A stretch of DNA of 64,000 bases, taken from Paenibacillus marchantiophytorum. Lineage in GTDB: Bacteria; Bacillota; Bacilli; Paenibacillales; NBRC-103111. Made by a program: the position numbers and the translations under genes. The stretch spans positions 1 to 64,000 of the forward strand of contig NZ_BMHE01000010.1 of the NCBI RefSeq assembly GCF_014640555.1, in the 5' to 3' direction. The notes beneath the pieces were generated by a model that saw nothing but the letters and a program-made list of their open reading frames with translations, was not told the origin of the DNA and made no database searches. Positions 1 to 7,462 of this stretch are shown piece by piece (the stretch's first letter is position 1; every line of letters begins with the position of its first letter).

Positions 1-13
1 GCCCCCGCAACCA
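1..13 (+). tRNA. 3' tail of initiator tRNA-fMet (cut by window edge)
   Basis: The first 13 bases read as the 3' acceptor strand, discriminator A and encoded CCA of a tRNA. The CCCCGCA-ACCA ending is that of bacterial initiator tRNA, whose A72 faces C1. Only the tail is inside the window, so the anticodon cannot be read. A small hairpin (14-32) follows, before the next tRNA. Confidence 0.6.
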
Positions 14-44
14 ATCTTCTTACAGAAGATTTTGTACATAGTGT

Positions 45-121
45 GGAGCTGTGGTGTAGTGGCCTAACATGCCTGCCTGTCACGCAGGAGACCGCGGGTT
101 CGAATCCCGTCAGCTCCGCCA
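45..121 (+). tRNA. tRNA-Asp (GTC)
   Basis: Full cloverleaf: acceptor GGAGCTG (45-51) pairs with CAGCTCC (111-117), discriminator G118, encoded CCA. The anticodon loop within CCTGTCACGCAGG gives GTC. Second member of a cluster fMet-Asp-Lys-Leu. Confidence 0.97.
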
Positions 122-139
122 TTTTTTTATTTATGGCAT

Positions 140-215
140 GAGTCATTAGCTCAGTTGGTAGAGCACCTGACTTTTAATCAGGGTGTCGTAGGTTCGAATC
201 CTACATGACTCACCA
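140..215 (+). tRNA. tRNA-Lys (TTT)
   Basis: Acceptor GAGTCAT (140-146) pairs with ATGACTC (205-211); CCA is encoded. The loop CTTTTAA places TTT at the anticodon. Eighteen nt downstream of tRNA-Asp with no terminator between them, so co-transcription is likely. Confidence 0.97.
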
Positions 216-249
216 TTCTTTGATCACCGATCAAAGTTTTTCTGTTTAT

Positions 250-334
250 GCGGTCATGGCGGAATTGGCAGACGCGCACGGTTCAGGTCCGTGTGGGCTA
301 ACCCCCCGTGGAGGTTCGAGTCCTCTTGACCGCA
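250..334 (+). tRNA. tRNA-Leu (CAG)
   Basis: Acceptor GCGGTCA (250-256) pairs with TGACCGC (327-333). The long variable arm is typical of a class II tRNA, and the loop TTCAGGT gives anticodon CAG. No CCA is encoded, unlike the two upstream tRNAs. Confidence 0.95.
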
Positions 335-340
335 TCACGC

Positions 341-393
341 AAAGAGTTTTCCTTTATCCTTTTACAGGGACGAGGGGAAACTCTTTTTTTTTT
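341..393 (+). terminator. Terminator of the first tRNA cluster
   Basis: AAAGAGTTTTCC pairs with GGGGAAACTCTTT, followed by a run of ten T. It closes the tRNA operon just before the Fur-box promoter. Confidence 0.85.
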
Positions 394-413
394 GCAAATC
401 ATTCAAATTACTG

Positions 414-442
414 TTGACATTGATTATTATTATCACTAATAT
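414..442 (+). promoter_or_regulatory. Promoter with embedded Fur/PerR-type box (421-435)
   Basis: TTGACA (414-419), 17-nt spacer, TAATAT (437-442). The spacer carries TGATTATTATTATCA (421-435), one mismatch from the 7-1-7 Fur box TGATAAT-N-ATTATCA. A repressor bound there would occlude RNA polymerase, so iron control of the downstream DUF1450 gene, and perhaps ferritin, is inferred. The site is also close to a PerR box, and the sequence alone does not separate the two. Confidence 0.75.
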
Positions 443-482
443 CAAATGTAGCGATTGAAGTGAGTGGCGGGGAGTGATCGAG

Positions 483-734
483 ATGAAAACGATTAAATAC
501 TGCTGTAGAAACGAGAAGTTCGGGTCCAAGCAAATTTTCAAATCCTTGAAAAACGAATATCCTGACCTCAAGCAGAAAAAGAAGGATTGCTTAGGCAACT
601 GTAAGCATTGCAAAAAAGAATGTATCGCGATGATTGGTAAAAAAGATTTGCTGTGCGCGGCTTCGCCTGATTTACTTTATGCTCAGATTAAGCAAATTAT
701 TGCTGAATCCAGAGCTGAAAGCGTGATGGCGTGA
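483..734 (+). CDS. DUF1450 family small Cys-rich protein
   Basis: An 83-residue cytosolic protein with cysteines in CC near the N-terminus and a CLGNCKHCKKEC cluster mid-chain, the pattern of the DUF1450 (YuzB-like) family. The cysteines suggest metal or Fe-S binding, but no function is established. ATG at 483 is chosen because GGGGAG ends about 8 nt upstream; a GTG at 474 lies inside that site. It is transcribed from the promoter with the Fur-type box at 421-435 and precedes ferritin without an obvious terminator, so a role in iron handling is inferred from context. Confidence 0.8.
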   Translation: MKTIKYCCRNEKFGSKQIFKSLKNEYPDLKQKKKDCLGNCKHCKKECIAMIGKKDLLCAASPDLLYAQIKQIIAESRAESVMA

Positions 735-848
735 ATATAGATCTGTTAAAATTGTTACTTCCGTTTGTATTTGTATGCGGAGTTCTGGTAATCTTGTATG
801 TATGGGGAATTAATAAAAGCTAACCATACAGAAGGGATGTGTGCATCA

Positions 849-1358
849 ATGTTAAATGATACACTAACTAGCGCTCTTAACGAGCAAATGAACTATGAAT
901 TTTACTCGGCGCACGTCTATTTAGCGATTGCAGGTTACTGCGCAGGGGAGAGCTTGGATGGTTTCTCCAACTTTTTCAAGGTGCAAGCTGAAGAAGAGAA
1001 GTTCCATGCGATGAAGATTTTCAAATATATCAACGACCGCGGTAAAAAGGTCAGCTTTGCTGGCATGGAAACGCCAGTCAATGAATATAAATCCATTCTG
1101 GATGCTTTCGAGCACGCCTACCTGCATGAGCAAGAGGTAACCAAACGCATTTATCATCTGTCAGATTTGGCACTTAATGATAGAGAGCATGCAACGATGC
1201 AGTTCCTCAAATGGTTCATCGATGAGCAGGTGGAAGAAGAAGCCATGTTCGACAGCATTATCAATAAGCTCAAGCGCATCGACAAAGACAGCAACGCTTT
1301 CTATATGTTGGATGCTGAATTTGCACTGCGTTCATTCACGCCACCAACAGCGGAATAA
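849..1358 (+). CDS. ftnA: Ferritin
   Basis: A 169-residue non-haem ferritin that oxidises Fe(II) and stores it in a 24-mer shell. The ferroxidase residues are visible in order: E in MNYEFYSAH, the EEEKFH helix, E in HEQE, and FLKWFIDEQVEEE near the C-terminus. The chosen ATG gives the usual MLNDTLTSALNEQMNYE start; GAAGGG lies about 12 nt upstream, and in-frame ATGs at 798 and 837 are less well placed. It follows the DUF1450 gene and is closed by a strong terminator at 1381. Confidence 0.92.
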   Translation: MLNDTLTSALNEQMNYEFYSAHVYLAIAGYCAGESLDGFSNFFKVQAEEEKFHAMKIFKYINDRGKKVSFAGMETPVNEYKSILDAFEHAYLHEQEVTKRIYHLSDLALNDREHATMQFLKWFIDEQVEEEAMFDSIINKLKRIDKDSNAFYMLDAEFALRSFTPPTAE

Positions 1359-1380
1359 TTACATATGATTTTATGAGGAT

Positions 1381-1427
1381 AAAACTTACCTGGTTCGCGA
1401 ATTTTCGCGAAGGGTAAGTTTTTTTTG
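1381..1427 (+). terminator. Terminator after ferritin
   Basis: AAAACTTACC pairs with GGTAAGTTTT around an inner TTCGCGAA...TTCGCGAA dyad, followed by an eight-T run. Confidence 0.9.
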
Positions 1428-1484
1428 TCTGCTGACGTACAGGTGTCAGGAGTCCTTTTATATATTGGGGAAAATAGGAGAAGG

Positions 1485-1705
1485 ATGTGTCACAAAACCT
1501 CAAATCGTGGAATTCGAGCCTATTCGATACGTAAGCATTCAAGGTCAGGGGGATCACGAGGGGACAACCTTTTCAAATGCGGTAGAGGCACTTTACACGC
1601 TTTCTTACAGCATCAAAGGGAATTGATAAGAAAGCAGGGAAAGATTTCACTGTGGCCAAGCTAGAGGGCCTATGGTGGGTAGACTGAGACGTTAGTAAAG
1701 CTATG
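1485..1705 (+). pseudogene. Decayed GyrI-like (small-molecule-binding) domain gene
   Basis: Translating from about 1498 gives PQIVEFEPIRYVSIQGQG, then GTTFSNAVEALYTLSYSIKG, then two stops near 1623. A neighbouring frame resumes with KDFTVAKLEGLWWVD and stops again. This order (beta-strand start, YxLxYxIK, KLEGLWWV) is that of GyrI-like domains. No single frame is open, the N-terminus has no good start, and the C-terminal part is short and degenerate. I read it as a frameshifted and truncated relic; the last recognisable piece ends near 1705. Confidence 0.75.
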
Positions 1706-1822
1706 GATGTTCGAGAATGAAGACGATTTTGCGGTATCCCCTAACAGCGATAGAAGTGGTGCAGTTCTGATTTTTGCGGTAAAATAGAAGAAAATGTCGA
1801 TACACGCATGGGGGGCTGGCAG

Positions 1823-2284
1823 ATGCAGAAAGGAACGCGTCATTTCGCAGGGATCGCCAAAGGGATAGGCATGCTACTGATCTTGATTGGGTTTATGAAT
1901 CCTGCACCTGCCGCTCAGGCCTCCTGGTTGGACCGGATGAAGGAAATCTATCAACTCCCGGAGAATGTGCAGCAAATTCAAAAGGACTATGACGCTACTA
2001 AGCAGCAATTAACGGATCAGAAAGATAAGTTGGCTGAATCGATCAAGCGCTCGCAGGAAACGGAAGAACGGCTTCTAGGACAGAATGATACGCTTAAAAA
2101 GGAAAATGAGCAGCTGCAAGAGCGAATAAAAGCAATGGAGCAAATAGCGCTTGATAAAGACAAGCGAAATCGGAAGATTATGTATATGATTGTGACGGCT
2201 GTTTTGCTTGTTGTGTTTTATTTTGTGCTTGGCCGTGTGTTTCGACTTATTGTCTGGCGCAGGCAAAAGCGTCTTAGGAAGTAG
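1823..2284 (+). CDS. Membrane-anchored coiled-coil protein of unknown function
   Basis: About 153 residues: an N-terminal hydrophobic signal-like segment ending PAPAAQA, a long charged coiled coil (from ENVQQIQKDY to KAMEQIALDK, many E/K/Q heptads), then one transmembrane helix (MIVTAVLLVVFYFVLGRVF) and a basic tail. ATG 1823 is preferred over ATG 1808 because the GGGGGG block at 1810-1815 is well spaced from it. Thirty nt before the AIM24 gene and probably in the same transcript. I do not recognise a named family. Confidence 0.65.
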   Translation: MQKGTRHFAGIAKGIGMLLILIGFMNPAPAAQASWLDRMKEIYQLPENVQQIQKDYDATKQQLTDQKDKLAESIKRSQETEERLLGQNDTLKKENEQLQERIKAMEQIALDKDKRNRKIMYMIVTAVLLVVFYFVLGRVFRLIVWRRQKRLRK

Positions 2285-2314
2285 ATAATTGCAGCTAAGG
2301 GGAGGTCAGCGTGT

Positions 2315-3013
2315 ATGGAGGTATCCTTCGAGAAATCAAGTTCACAGGCAAGGATCACCACATTACGCTTGGAAAAGGACGAGTCCGTGCATGTGCTGCA
2401 TCCGAACCAAATTGTTGCTTTTCAAGGGAAGTCGGAGCTGAGAGAAGATTCTTTCATGAAGCTGCCAAGCATGTATAGGAAAAAACGCTTAATCCAATCG
2501 CGTGTTCGCGGTCCTGCGCATGTCATGCTGGGGCTGCCTGAAGGCTACAGTATGTCTGTGATATCGATTGGGCCTGACGATGATCTTTTGTATGAATTTC
2601 GTCACGTGTTGTTCTATACAGAAGGGGTAAGTTTCACTTCCCATTTGCAAAATGTGAAAAACACACTGATCACCCAGGATCTCGTGAAGATGCAGTTTAA
2701 AGGGCCTGGCAGCTTAGGACTGCTAACTACAGGACCGATGTATCAGATGGCGCTGGATGCGAAAGAGCCTTTGTACGTCGATATTAGCTGCCTCGTAGCT
2801 TACCCGAGAAACGCTCAGCTGCGTTTATGTGTGTATGGGAATACGCTGGCGAGCCAGCATATGAATTATCATTGGGAGATAACGGGGAAGGGGCATGTTC
2901 TGATGCAGCCCTGTAAGCCGGATCGCAAGCTGGATGAGCATATGCAGAGCGACAGTTTACTGCGGAGAATTGCCAAAGAAGTGATACCTTTCGGCGGAAT
3001 TTTCATTAAATAA
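2315..3013 (+). CDS. AIM24 family protein
   Basis: A 232-residue all-beta protein of the AIM24/DUF124 (TRAP-like) superfamily. Characteristic pieces are the early HPNQIVAFQGKSEL strand, the GPGSLGLLTTGP turn, and the C-terminal LLRRIAKEVIPFGGIFIK tail. The bacterial function is unsettled. GGAGGT eight nt before ATG 2315 fixes the start. Confidence 0.8.
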   Translation: MEVSFEKSSSQARITTLRLEKDESVHVLHPNQIVAFQGKSELREDSFMKLPSMYRKKRLIQSRVRGPAHVMLGLPEGYSMSVISIGPDDDLLYEFRHVLFYTEGVSFTSHLQNVKNTLITQDLVKMQFKGPGSLGLLTTGPMYQMALDAKEPLYVDISCLVAYPRNAQLRLCVYGNTLASQHMNYHWEITGKGHVLMQPCKPDRKLDEHMQSDSLLRRIAKEVIPFGGIFIK

Positions 3014-3033
3014 AAAAAGGTGATAAAAAACAT

Positions 3034-3062
3034 TTGCATTTGTCTTGGAATCCTGATATATT
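3034..3062 (+). promoter_or_regulatory. Probable promoter of second tRNA cluster
   Basis: TTGCAT (3034-3039), 17-nt spacer, TATATT (3057-3062), about 55 nt before tRNA-Gly and immediately after the AIM24 stop. Confidence 0.6.
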
Positions 3063-3116
3063 ATTCCTTGTCGCCTCGGAGAAACATCAGCCAGAACGAC
3101 AAGCAAAATGACCCAT

Positions 3117-3191
3117 GCGGAAGTGGCTCAGCGGTAGAGCATCGCCTTGCCAAGGCGAGGGTCGCGGGTTCGATCCCCGTCTTCCGCTCCA
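3117..3191 (+). tRNA. tRNA-Gly (GCC)
   Basis: Acceptor GCGGAAG pairs with CTTCCGC (3181-3187); CCA encoded; loop TTGCCAA gives GCC. Confidence 0.97.
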
Positions 3192-3199
3192 ATTTTTAA

Positions 3200-3276
3200 G
3201 CGCCCTTAGCTCAGCTGGATAGAGTATTTGACTACGAATCAAAAGGTCGGGAGTTCGAATCTCTCAGGGCGCGCCA
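3200..3276 (+). tRNA. tRNA-Arg (ACG)
   Basis: Acceptor GCGCCCT pairs with AGGGCGC (3266-3272); CCA encoded; loop CTACGAA gives ACG (wobble A normally becomes inosine). Confidence 0.97.
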
Positions 3277-3296
3277 TTTTTACTCTTTATACACTT

Positions 3297-3370
3297 CGGG
3301 ACGTAGCTCAGCTTGGTAGAGCACCTGCTTTGGGAGCAGGGGGTCGCATGTTCAAATCGTGTCGTCCCGA
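3297..3370 (+). tRNA. tRNA-Pro (TGG)
   Basis: Acceptor CGGGACG pairs with CGTCCCG (3363-3369); loop TTTGGGA gives TGG. No CCA is encoded. Confidence 0.96.
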
Positions 3371-3384
3371 TCTTTACAAACTAC

Positions 3385-3455
3385 GCGGGCGTAGTTTAAT
3401 GGTAGAACTTCAGCCTTCCAAGCTGATCGCGCGGGTTCGATTCCCGCCGCCCGCT
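3385..3455 (+). tRNA. tRNA-Gly (TCC)
   Basis: Acceptor GCGGGCG pairs with CGCCCGC (3448-3454); loop CTTCCAA gives TCC. No CCA is encoded. The cluster thus carries two glycine isoacceptors. Confidence 0.96.
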
Positions 3456-3474
3456 TACAGCATGCAGGAATGAG

Positions 3475-3501
3475 AAAAGACCACCTTCGGGTGGTCTTTT
3501 T
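3475..3501 (+). terminator. Terminator of second tRNA cluster
   Basis: AAAAGACCACC, tetraloop TTCG, GGTGGTCTTTTT: a textbook intrinsic terminator 20 nt after the last tRNA. Confidence 0.93.
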
Positions 3502-3558
3502 GTTATGTACTTGGGCTTGGCTCCAGATGTGGAGGCATAAGCAAGGTACGATTGCAAG

Positions 3559-3760
3559 CGGAATAAGAGCCTTTGGAGACTGCTATCTGCGGGGAAAGTG
3601 GGAGTTTGAGCGGAATAGGAGCTTTTGGGGGCTCTTATTTGTAGTTTTTGGCGTAGTAGCGCGGGCTAGTTGAAGGAATAAGAGCCTCTGGAGACTCCTA
3701 TTTGTAGGGAAAGTGGGATTTTGCGCGGAATAGGAGCCTCTGGGGGCTCTTATCTGTGCG
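3559..3760 (+). repeat. Tandem intergenic repeat, two ~86-bp units
   Basis: Two near-identical units start at 3559 and 3675 (116-bp period). Each contains two copies, 54 nt apart, of a dyad-like motif beginning GGAATAAGAGCC and ending CTCYTATTTG. No credible gene lies in 3502-4120; this repeat and the palindromes that follow fill it. Confidence 0.75.
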
Positions 3761-3830
3761 TTGGATATGGAGCTTTAGCTGTATCAGGCTATTGGGTGGG
3801 ATGGTGCTTATCGAGGGGGGCTTTCTAGAA

Positions 3831-4020
3831 GTGAGTTTCATTGGAAAAATCCAATGAAACTCACCTTTAGGAAGCAAATCAGGAGCTTACATTGGATTTA
3901 TCCAATGGATTAAAAAGAAATCGGCTTTTTTGGCCTTCCATTGGAGATTTCATTGGAATTGTCCAATGGAAGTCATCGAAAGACCGCTAGAATCACCAAT
4001 CCATTGGATTTATCCAATGA
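3831..4020. repeat. Cluster of 20-bp palindromes (TCATTGGA-N4-TCCAATGA family)
   Basis: Copies at 3838-3857, 3890-3908, 3938-3970 (a compound copy) and 4001-4020. The first sits inside a perfect 15-bp inverted repeat, GTGAGTTTCATTGGA (3831-3845) with its complement at 3850-3864. The same palindrome recurs at 11380-11790. Confidence 0.85.
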
Positions 4021-4120
4021 ATGGGCGATCTGGCCGCATCATTTAAACTAGCTGGTAATATTTTCTATTTCGCAAAAGTTGTAACCTTGCGTCGAACTGT
4101 GCTAGTCTAACATAGACAAA

Positions 4121-4250
4121 AAATGCCGAATCTATGAGCAGCAAAAGCTCTGGTACGGGGGACTTCTTTACTTGGGGTGAATGATCAGTTGGCTTGCCAA
4201 TTGGACTAGGGAACCTCTTCCCGAACCCGTCAACTAACCTCGGAGGCTTC
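4121..4250 (+). promoter_or_regulatory. c-di-AMP riboswitch (ydaO/yuaA type)
   Basis: The conserved ydaO-yuaA blocks appear in order: GCCGAATC, a hairpin GAGCAGCAAAAGCTC, GGTACGGGGGAC, TTGGGGTGAAT, AGGGAACCTCTTCCCGAACCCGTCA broken by pairing partners, then CTAACCTCGGAGGC. It ends just before the ribosome site of the NlpC/P60 gene. In known cases c-di-AMP binding lowers expression of cell-wall hydrolases and osmolyte systems; that regulation is inferred here. Confidence 0.93.
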
Positions 4251-4264
4251 AAGGAGGCAAGGGT

Positions 4265-5155
4265 TTGAAGGTTTTGGCTAAACGTTTTATTGGTTCCTGC
4301 GCAGTTCTTTGCGCCGCAGTACCCTTATTTACCGCGCAAGCAGCAGCGGCATCGCCAGCTGACCATCCTGTAAAGGTTCAGGTCAATGACGAATTGCTCA
4401 AGTTTCCGGAAGTGCAGCCTTACATTGATGAGCAAGGCGTCATGCAGGTTCCGCTCCGAGTTTTATCTGAGAAACTGGGCTATCAAGTGAGCTGGACGAA
4501 GCAAGCAGATGCGATTGTCGTTACGTTGCTGAACAAGCAGCAGTCGATTCTATTGATCACAGATCAGCAGCAAGCGATTGTGAACAGCAAGAAAATCAGT
4601 TTAGAGAGCAGTCCAACTGTCTATCAAGGCAACACATACGTTCCGCTGCGTTTCATTACTGAAACCTTCGGATCTCCGATAGAATGGAATGAAGCTAATC
4701 AGATTGCTATTGTGGATGTCGACGGGAAGTCGCACAAACCTGCTTGGATTGCACCACCACCTGCGCCGCCTGTGATGAAAGCAGCAGCCGTTGTTCCTTC
4801 TATGCCGGATCAGATTGTCCAGACGGCCAATGCGTACATGGGTGTGCCCTATATGTGGGGAGGTACAACGCCGAGAGGATTCGATTGTTCCGGTTTTGTA
4901 CGCTATGTATTTGAAGCCAAAGGCATTGATCTGCCTCGAACATCCGCGGAAATGCACAGTGCGCTCAGTAATTCAGTAACCGATTTGCAAGTCGGCGACC
5001 TAGTCTTCTTTGCAGCCAAAACGGTGAATCATGTAGGCATTTATCTGGGAAATGATCAGTTCATTTCATCGACAACATCTCGAGGTGTTACAGTCGAGAG
5101 CCTTTCGAGCTCGTATTGGAGCGCAAGGTATGTAGGAGCCAAAAGAGTCCTGTAA
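4265..5155 (+). CDS. Secreted NlpC/P60 peptidoglycan endopeptidase with copper-amine-oxidase-N domain
   Basis: 296 residues: signal peptide ending TAQAAAA, a copper-amine-oxidase-N-like stalk domain (about 35-155, with VPLRVLSEKLGY and YVPLRFITETFG repeats), a Pro-rich linker, and a C-terminal NlpC/P60 domain. The catalytic Cys is in FDCSGF (about residue 208) and the His in NHVGIYLG (about 256). It should cleave peptide stems of the wall outside the cell. It starts at TTG 4265, seven nt after AAGGAGG. It lies directly behind the c-di-AMP riboswitch, fitting known control of wall hydrolases. Confidence 0.93.
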   Translation: MKVLAKRFIGSCAVLCAAVPLFTAQAAAASPADHPVKVQVNDELLKFPEVQPYIDEQGVMQVPLRVLSEKLGYQVSWTKQADAIVVTLLNKQQSILLITDQQQAIVNSKKISLESSPTVYQGNTYVPLRFITETFGSPIEWNEANQIAIVDVDGKSHKPAWIAPPPAPPVMKAAAVVPSMPDQIVQTANAYMGVPYMWGGTTPRGFDCSGFVRYVFEAKGIDLPRTSAEMHSALSNSVTDLQVGDLVFFAAKTVNHVGIYLGNDQFISSTTSRGVTVESLSSSYWSARYVGAKRVL

Positions 5156-5320
5156 TCATTGACTTTATCGAACATTTGTTTGCTAGTTTGCTTTCTACGG
5201 AAAGCATAGCAGGCAGATGTTCTTTTTTTGTGCGAAAAGATGCGATTTTTATCGAATTTTTATGGATTTTAGCCTATAATGAAGAAATGTTTGGAAGAAA
5301 GAGCGGGGGACACGAATGCC

Positions 5321-5980
5321 ATGCAATTAAGCGTCTGGAAAAGCTGGTTTCACAAAAGAAAACATTCGGAACGAACCAATAGCATGGATACCGTGGAGCA
5401 AAGACCTGCCATACCGGAGGATATCCGGGAAGTCATCGAACAATTTTTTCGGACGTACAACCATTTCAAAGGGGCGCGCAGCCTCCAAACGGACACGTTT
5501 ATTAAAGAAGTCTTCTATGCCACCAAGCAGGACCCGACAGATCAAAGATCTATTGAAGAGATGGAAGCCTATATTCAATACAAAAATAAACATAGATTGC
5601 GGTTGAAATCCTATGTCGTAGATGAGTACTTGAGCTTGAGCGACAATGTGCGCATGATCGGTGTGACTAGAGAGTTCAGCAACAATCAGCGAAATCGTGT
5701 GCTGTATTTTATTATGAAAGAAAATGAATCATGGCGATTCCATCATATTGCAAGATCCCATCATGGCAAGGTGTTGGATAAGTTCCAAGTGAAAGAACAA
5801 ACCGGATTTGTGATTGGGAATGAAAAGGCTGCTCTCCTCTTCCTGACGCACACGAGTTCCCTGGATGCATCCACCTTCATGTTGGGTGATTACGTGCATG
5901 TTGAGGGTTACCTGGAAGTTGAGCAAGAAGTGAGCAGCTACCTGTATTACCATGTTGTGCGAATGAACCGCGTTCACTAG
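5321..5980 (+). CDS. Conserved hypothetical cytosolic protein
   Basis: About 219 residues, no signal peptide or membrane helix. A charged N-terminus is followed by IREVIEQFFRTYNHF, an alpha/beta region (YIQYKNKHRLRLKSYVVDEYLSL) and a strand-rich C-terminus with FLTHTSSL and YYHVVRMNRVH. I recognise no family. The frame is open from 5279, but a TATAAT box at 5275-5280 overlaps that ATG, so ATG 5321 (CGGGGGAC upstream) is taken as the start. It converges on the phosphodiester glycosidase gene with 4 nt between the stops. Confidence 0.65.
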   Translation: MQLSVWKSWFHKRKHSERTNSMDTVEQRPAIPEDIREVIEQFFRTYNHFKGARSLQTDTFIKEVFYATKQDPTDQRSIEEMEAYIQYKNKHRLRLKSYVVDEYLSLSDNVRMIGVTREFSNNQRNRVLYFIMKENESWRFHHIARSHHGKVLDKFQVKEQTGFVIGNEKAALLFLTHTSSLDASTFMLGDYVHVEGYLEVEQEVSSYLYYHVVRMNRVH

Positions 5981-5984
5981 GAAC

Positions 5985-7439
5985 TTAGAACTGAAGGGAC
6001 GCCCGGTACAGGGAAGGATCCCACTGAACTTTTCCGCCCAAGGACTCCATGATGGCCCTAAGCGGCATATAAATATGACCATCCTTAATCGTTGGCGCCT
6101 CGGGGAGCGTAACGGATTTGCCGTTGACTTTCATGACAGCATGATCCGGCTGCAGTTCAAGCTGTTTGGACCCATACTGAACACTTAATGTACGCGTAGC
6201 TTCCTGCCACTGAAACTTGGCTCCAATTCTCTCTAATATCCCGCGAAAAGGAACCATGCTGGTTTCCTGCAGCAAATAACCTCGGAATTCATGGACGAAC
6301 TGTCCATTCACCTCTAGCTGGATCTGTGGATGATCCAAACGTTCCACCACGAAAGCATTGCTAAGCTCACGTCCTGCACTTCGCAGCATAGTGCCGTTCG
6401 CATACAGAGATGAGCTTGCGCCTCCATCCAAATTCATTGCATCCGTTAGCCCGATTTGCAGCAGGACCTCCGCCATATCGGCCATAGTGGCCGTAGACAG
6501 CGTCCCCATGACCAATTGGCGGGAAGCATCTATCCCAATGAAGCTGCGCACGTTAGCGCTCGTCGTTATCTTAGGATCGGTAAATCCATCCCGCTGCGCA
6601 TCCAAATCAACCGCACCATTGGTCAGCAAATGCGGGCCTGCGCCAATAGCGGCATCAACAGTCGGCAATTGGACGGCAGAACCATTGTCTTCCTTATGGA
6701 GAGCGGAGATGAGTTGGACGGAATCACCGAGATGAATATTCGGCAGCACATGGGTGCGATTATTGGCGCTATTGCCTAATAAACATACATACCCGTCTTC
6801 GGGCATGTTGACGCTATCTGTTGTAATATTGGTAACCTTGCCTTCGCGCAAGACAATCTTCGTTGAATTGGGGAAGCCGATAGAAGCCCCGAAGTCACGG
6901 GTATACCATACGACTTGATCTTCCACATCATCGCCCCAGTATTTATTCACGCCCCAGGTTGCGAATTTATAGGCTTTGCCCTGATGGGTAACGCTGATTT
7001 GCTGCTCCGTTTGCATGCGCTGCAAGCTTGCGGTTTTGTCGGCGTTGACTAGAAAGGCAGGGTTCGTGCCGGAATGCACGATTTCACCAGAGCTGACAAG
7101 CAGCCCGTTCGGGTATCGGTTAGCTTCATTTTGTTCATACGCATCGAAAAAAGTGCCGTTGATGCCAGCAATCGCATGGCTTCTGTCTAACATCGAAGCG
7201 AAGGACTCATCGTGCCCGATGCCATCGGCTGCCGTAACAGGTTTAACGCGCAAATAGGGGTCAGTCAGATCAACGGTCACCCATTGCGCAGTAAAAGACT
7301 TGCCATTATAGGATACGGTCTGACTCTTGGTTTGTACCGTTCCAAGAGCGGAAGCGGACGAAGGGGAAATCGCGACAGCCGAGAGCATACAACCCAGCAT
7401 GGCGATGTGAGTGAAGGTACGGTAACGCTTGTGACGCAT
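5985..7439 (-). CDS. Secreted phosphodiester glycosidase (NAGPA/DUF2233) with copper-amine-oxidase-N domain
   Basis: About 484 residues: signal peptide (TFTHIAMLGCMLSAVAISPSSASA), then a NAGPA-type domain with the hallmark GINGTFFDAY and, further on, LTDAMNLDGGASSSLYANG, then two copper-amine-oxidase-N repeats at the C-terminus (FVHEFRGYL, YMPLRAIMESLGGKV). Related enzymes remove phosphodiester-linked GlcNAc; in bacilli they act on wall or exopolysaccharide. ATG 7439 is preferred to ATG 7451, which nearly touches the AGAGAGG site. It follows the glycosyltransferase gene by 23 nt and is likely co-transcribed. Confidence 0.85.
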   Translation of the reverse strand: MRHKRYRTFTHIAMLGCMLSAVAISPSSASALGTVQTKSQTVSYNGKSFTAQWVTVDLTDPYLRVKPVTAADGIGHDESFASMLDRSHAIAGINGTFFDAYEQNEANRYPNGLLVSSGEIVHSGTNPAFLVNADKTASLQRMQTEQQISVTHQGKAYKFATWGVNKYWGDDVEDQVVWYTRDFGASIGFPNSTKIVLREGKVTNITTDSVNMPEDGYVCLLGNSANNRTHVLPNIHLGDSVQLISALHKEDNGSAVQLPTVDAAIGAGPHLLTNGAVDLDAQRDGFTDPKITTSANVRSFIGIDASRQLVMGTLSTATMADMAEVLLQIGLTDAMNLDGGASSSLYANGTMLRSAGRELSNAFVVERLDHPQIQLEVNGQFVHEFRGYLLQETSMVPFRGILERIGAKFQWQEATRTLSVQYGSKQLELQPDHAVMKVNGKSVTLPEAPTIKDGHIYMPLRAIMESLGGKVQWDPSLYRASLQF

Positions 7440-7462
7440 AGCAGGGATCATCCTCTCTGAAA

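Noticed and set aside
205..417. Open frame across tRNA-Leu and its terminator
   Set aside because: Its codons are the tRNA and hairpin sequence; no ribosome site.
3228..3473. Open frame across tRNA-Arg, tRNA-Pro and tRNA-Gly
   Set aside because: It reads straight through three tRNA genes.
5116..5382. 88-codon frame overlapping the start of the gene at 5321
   Set aside because: It begins inside the NlpC/P60 gene, lacks a ribosome site and runs over the TATAAT box.
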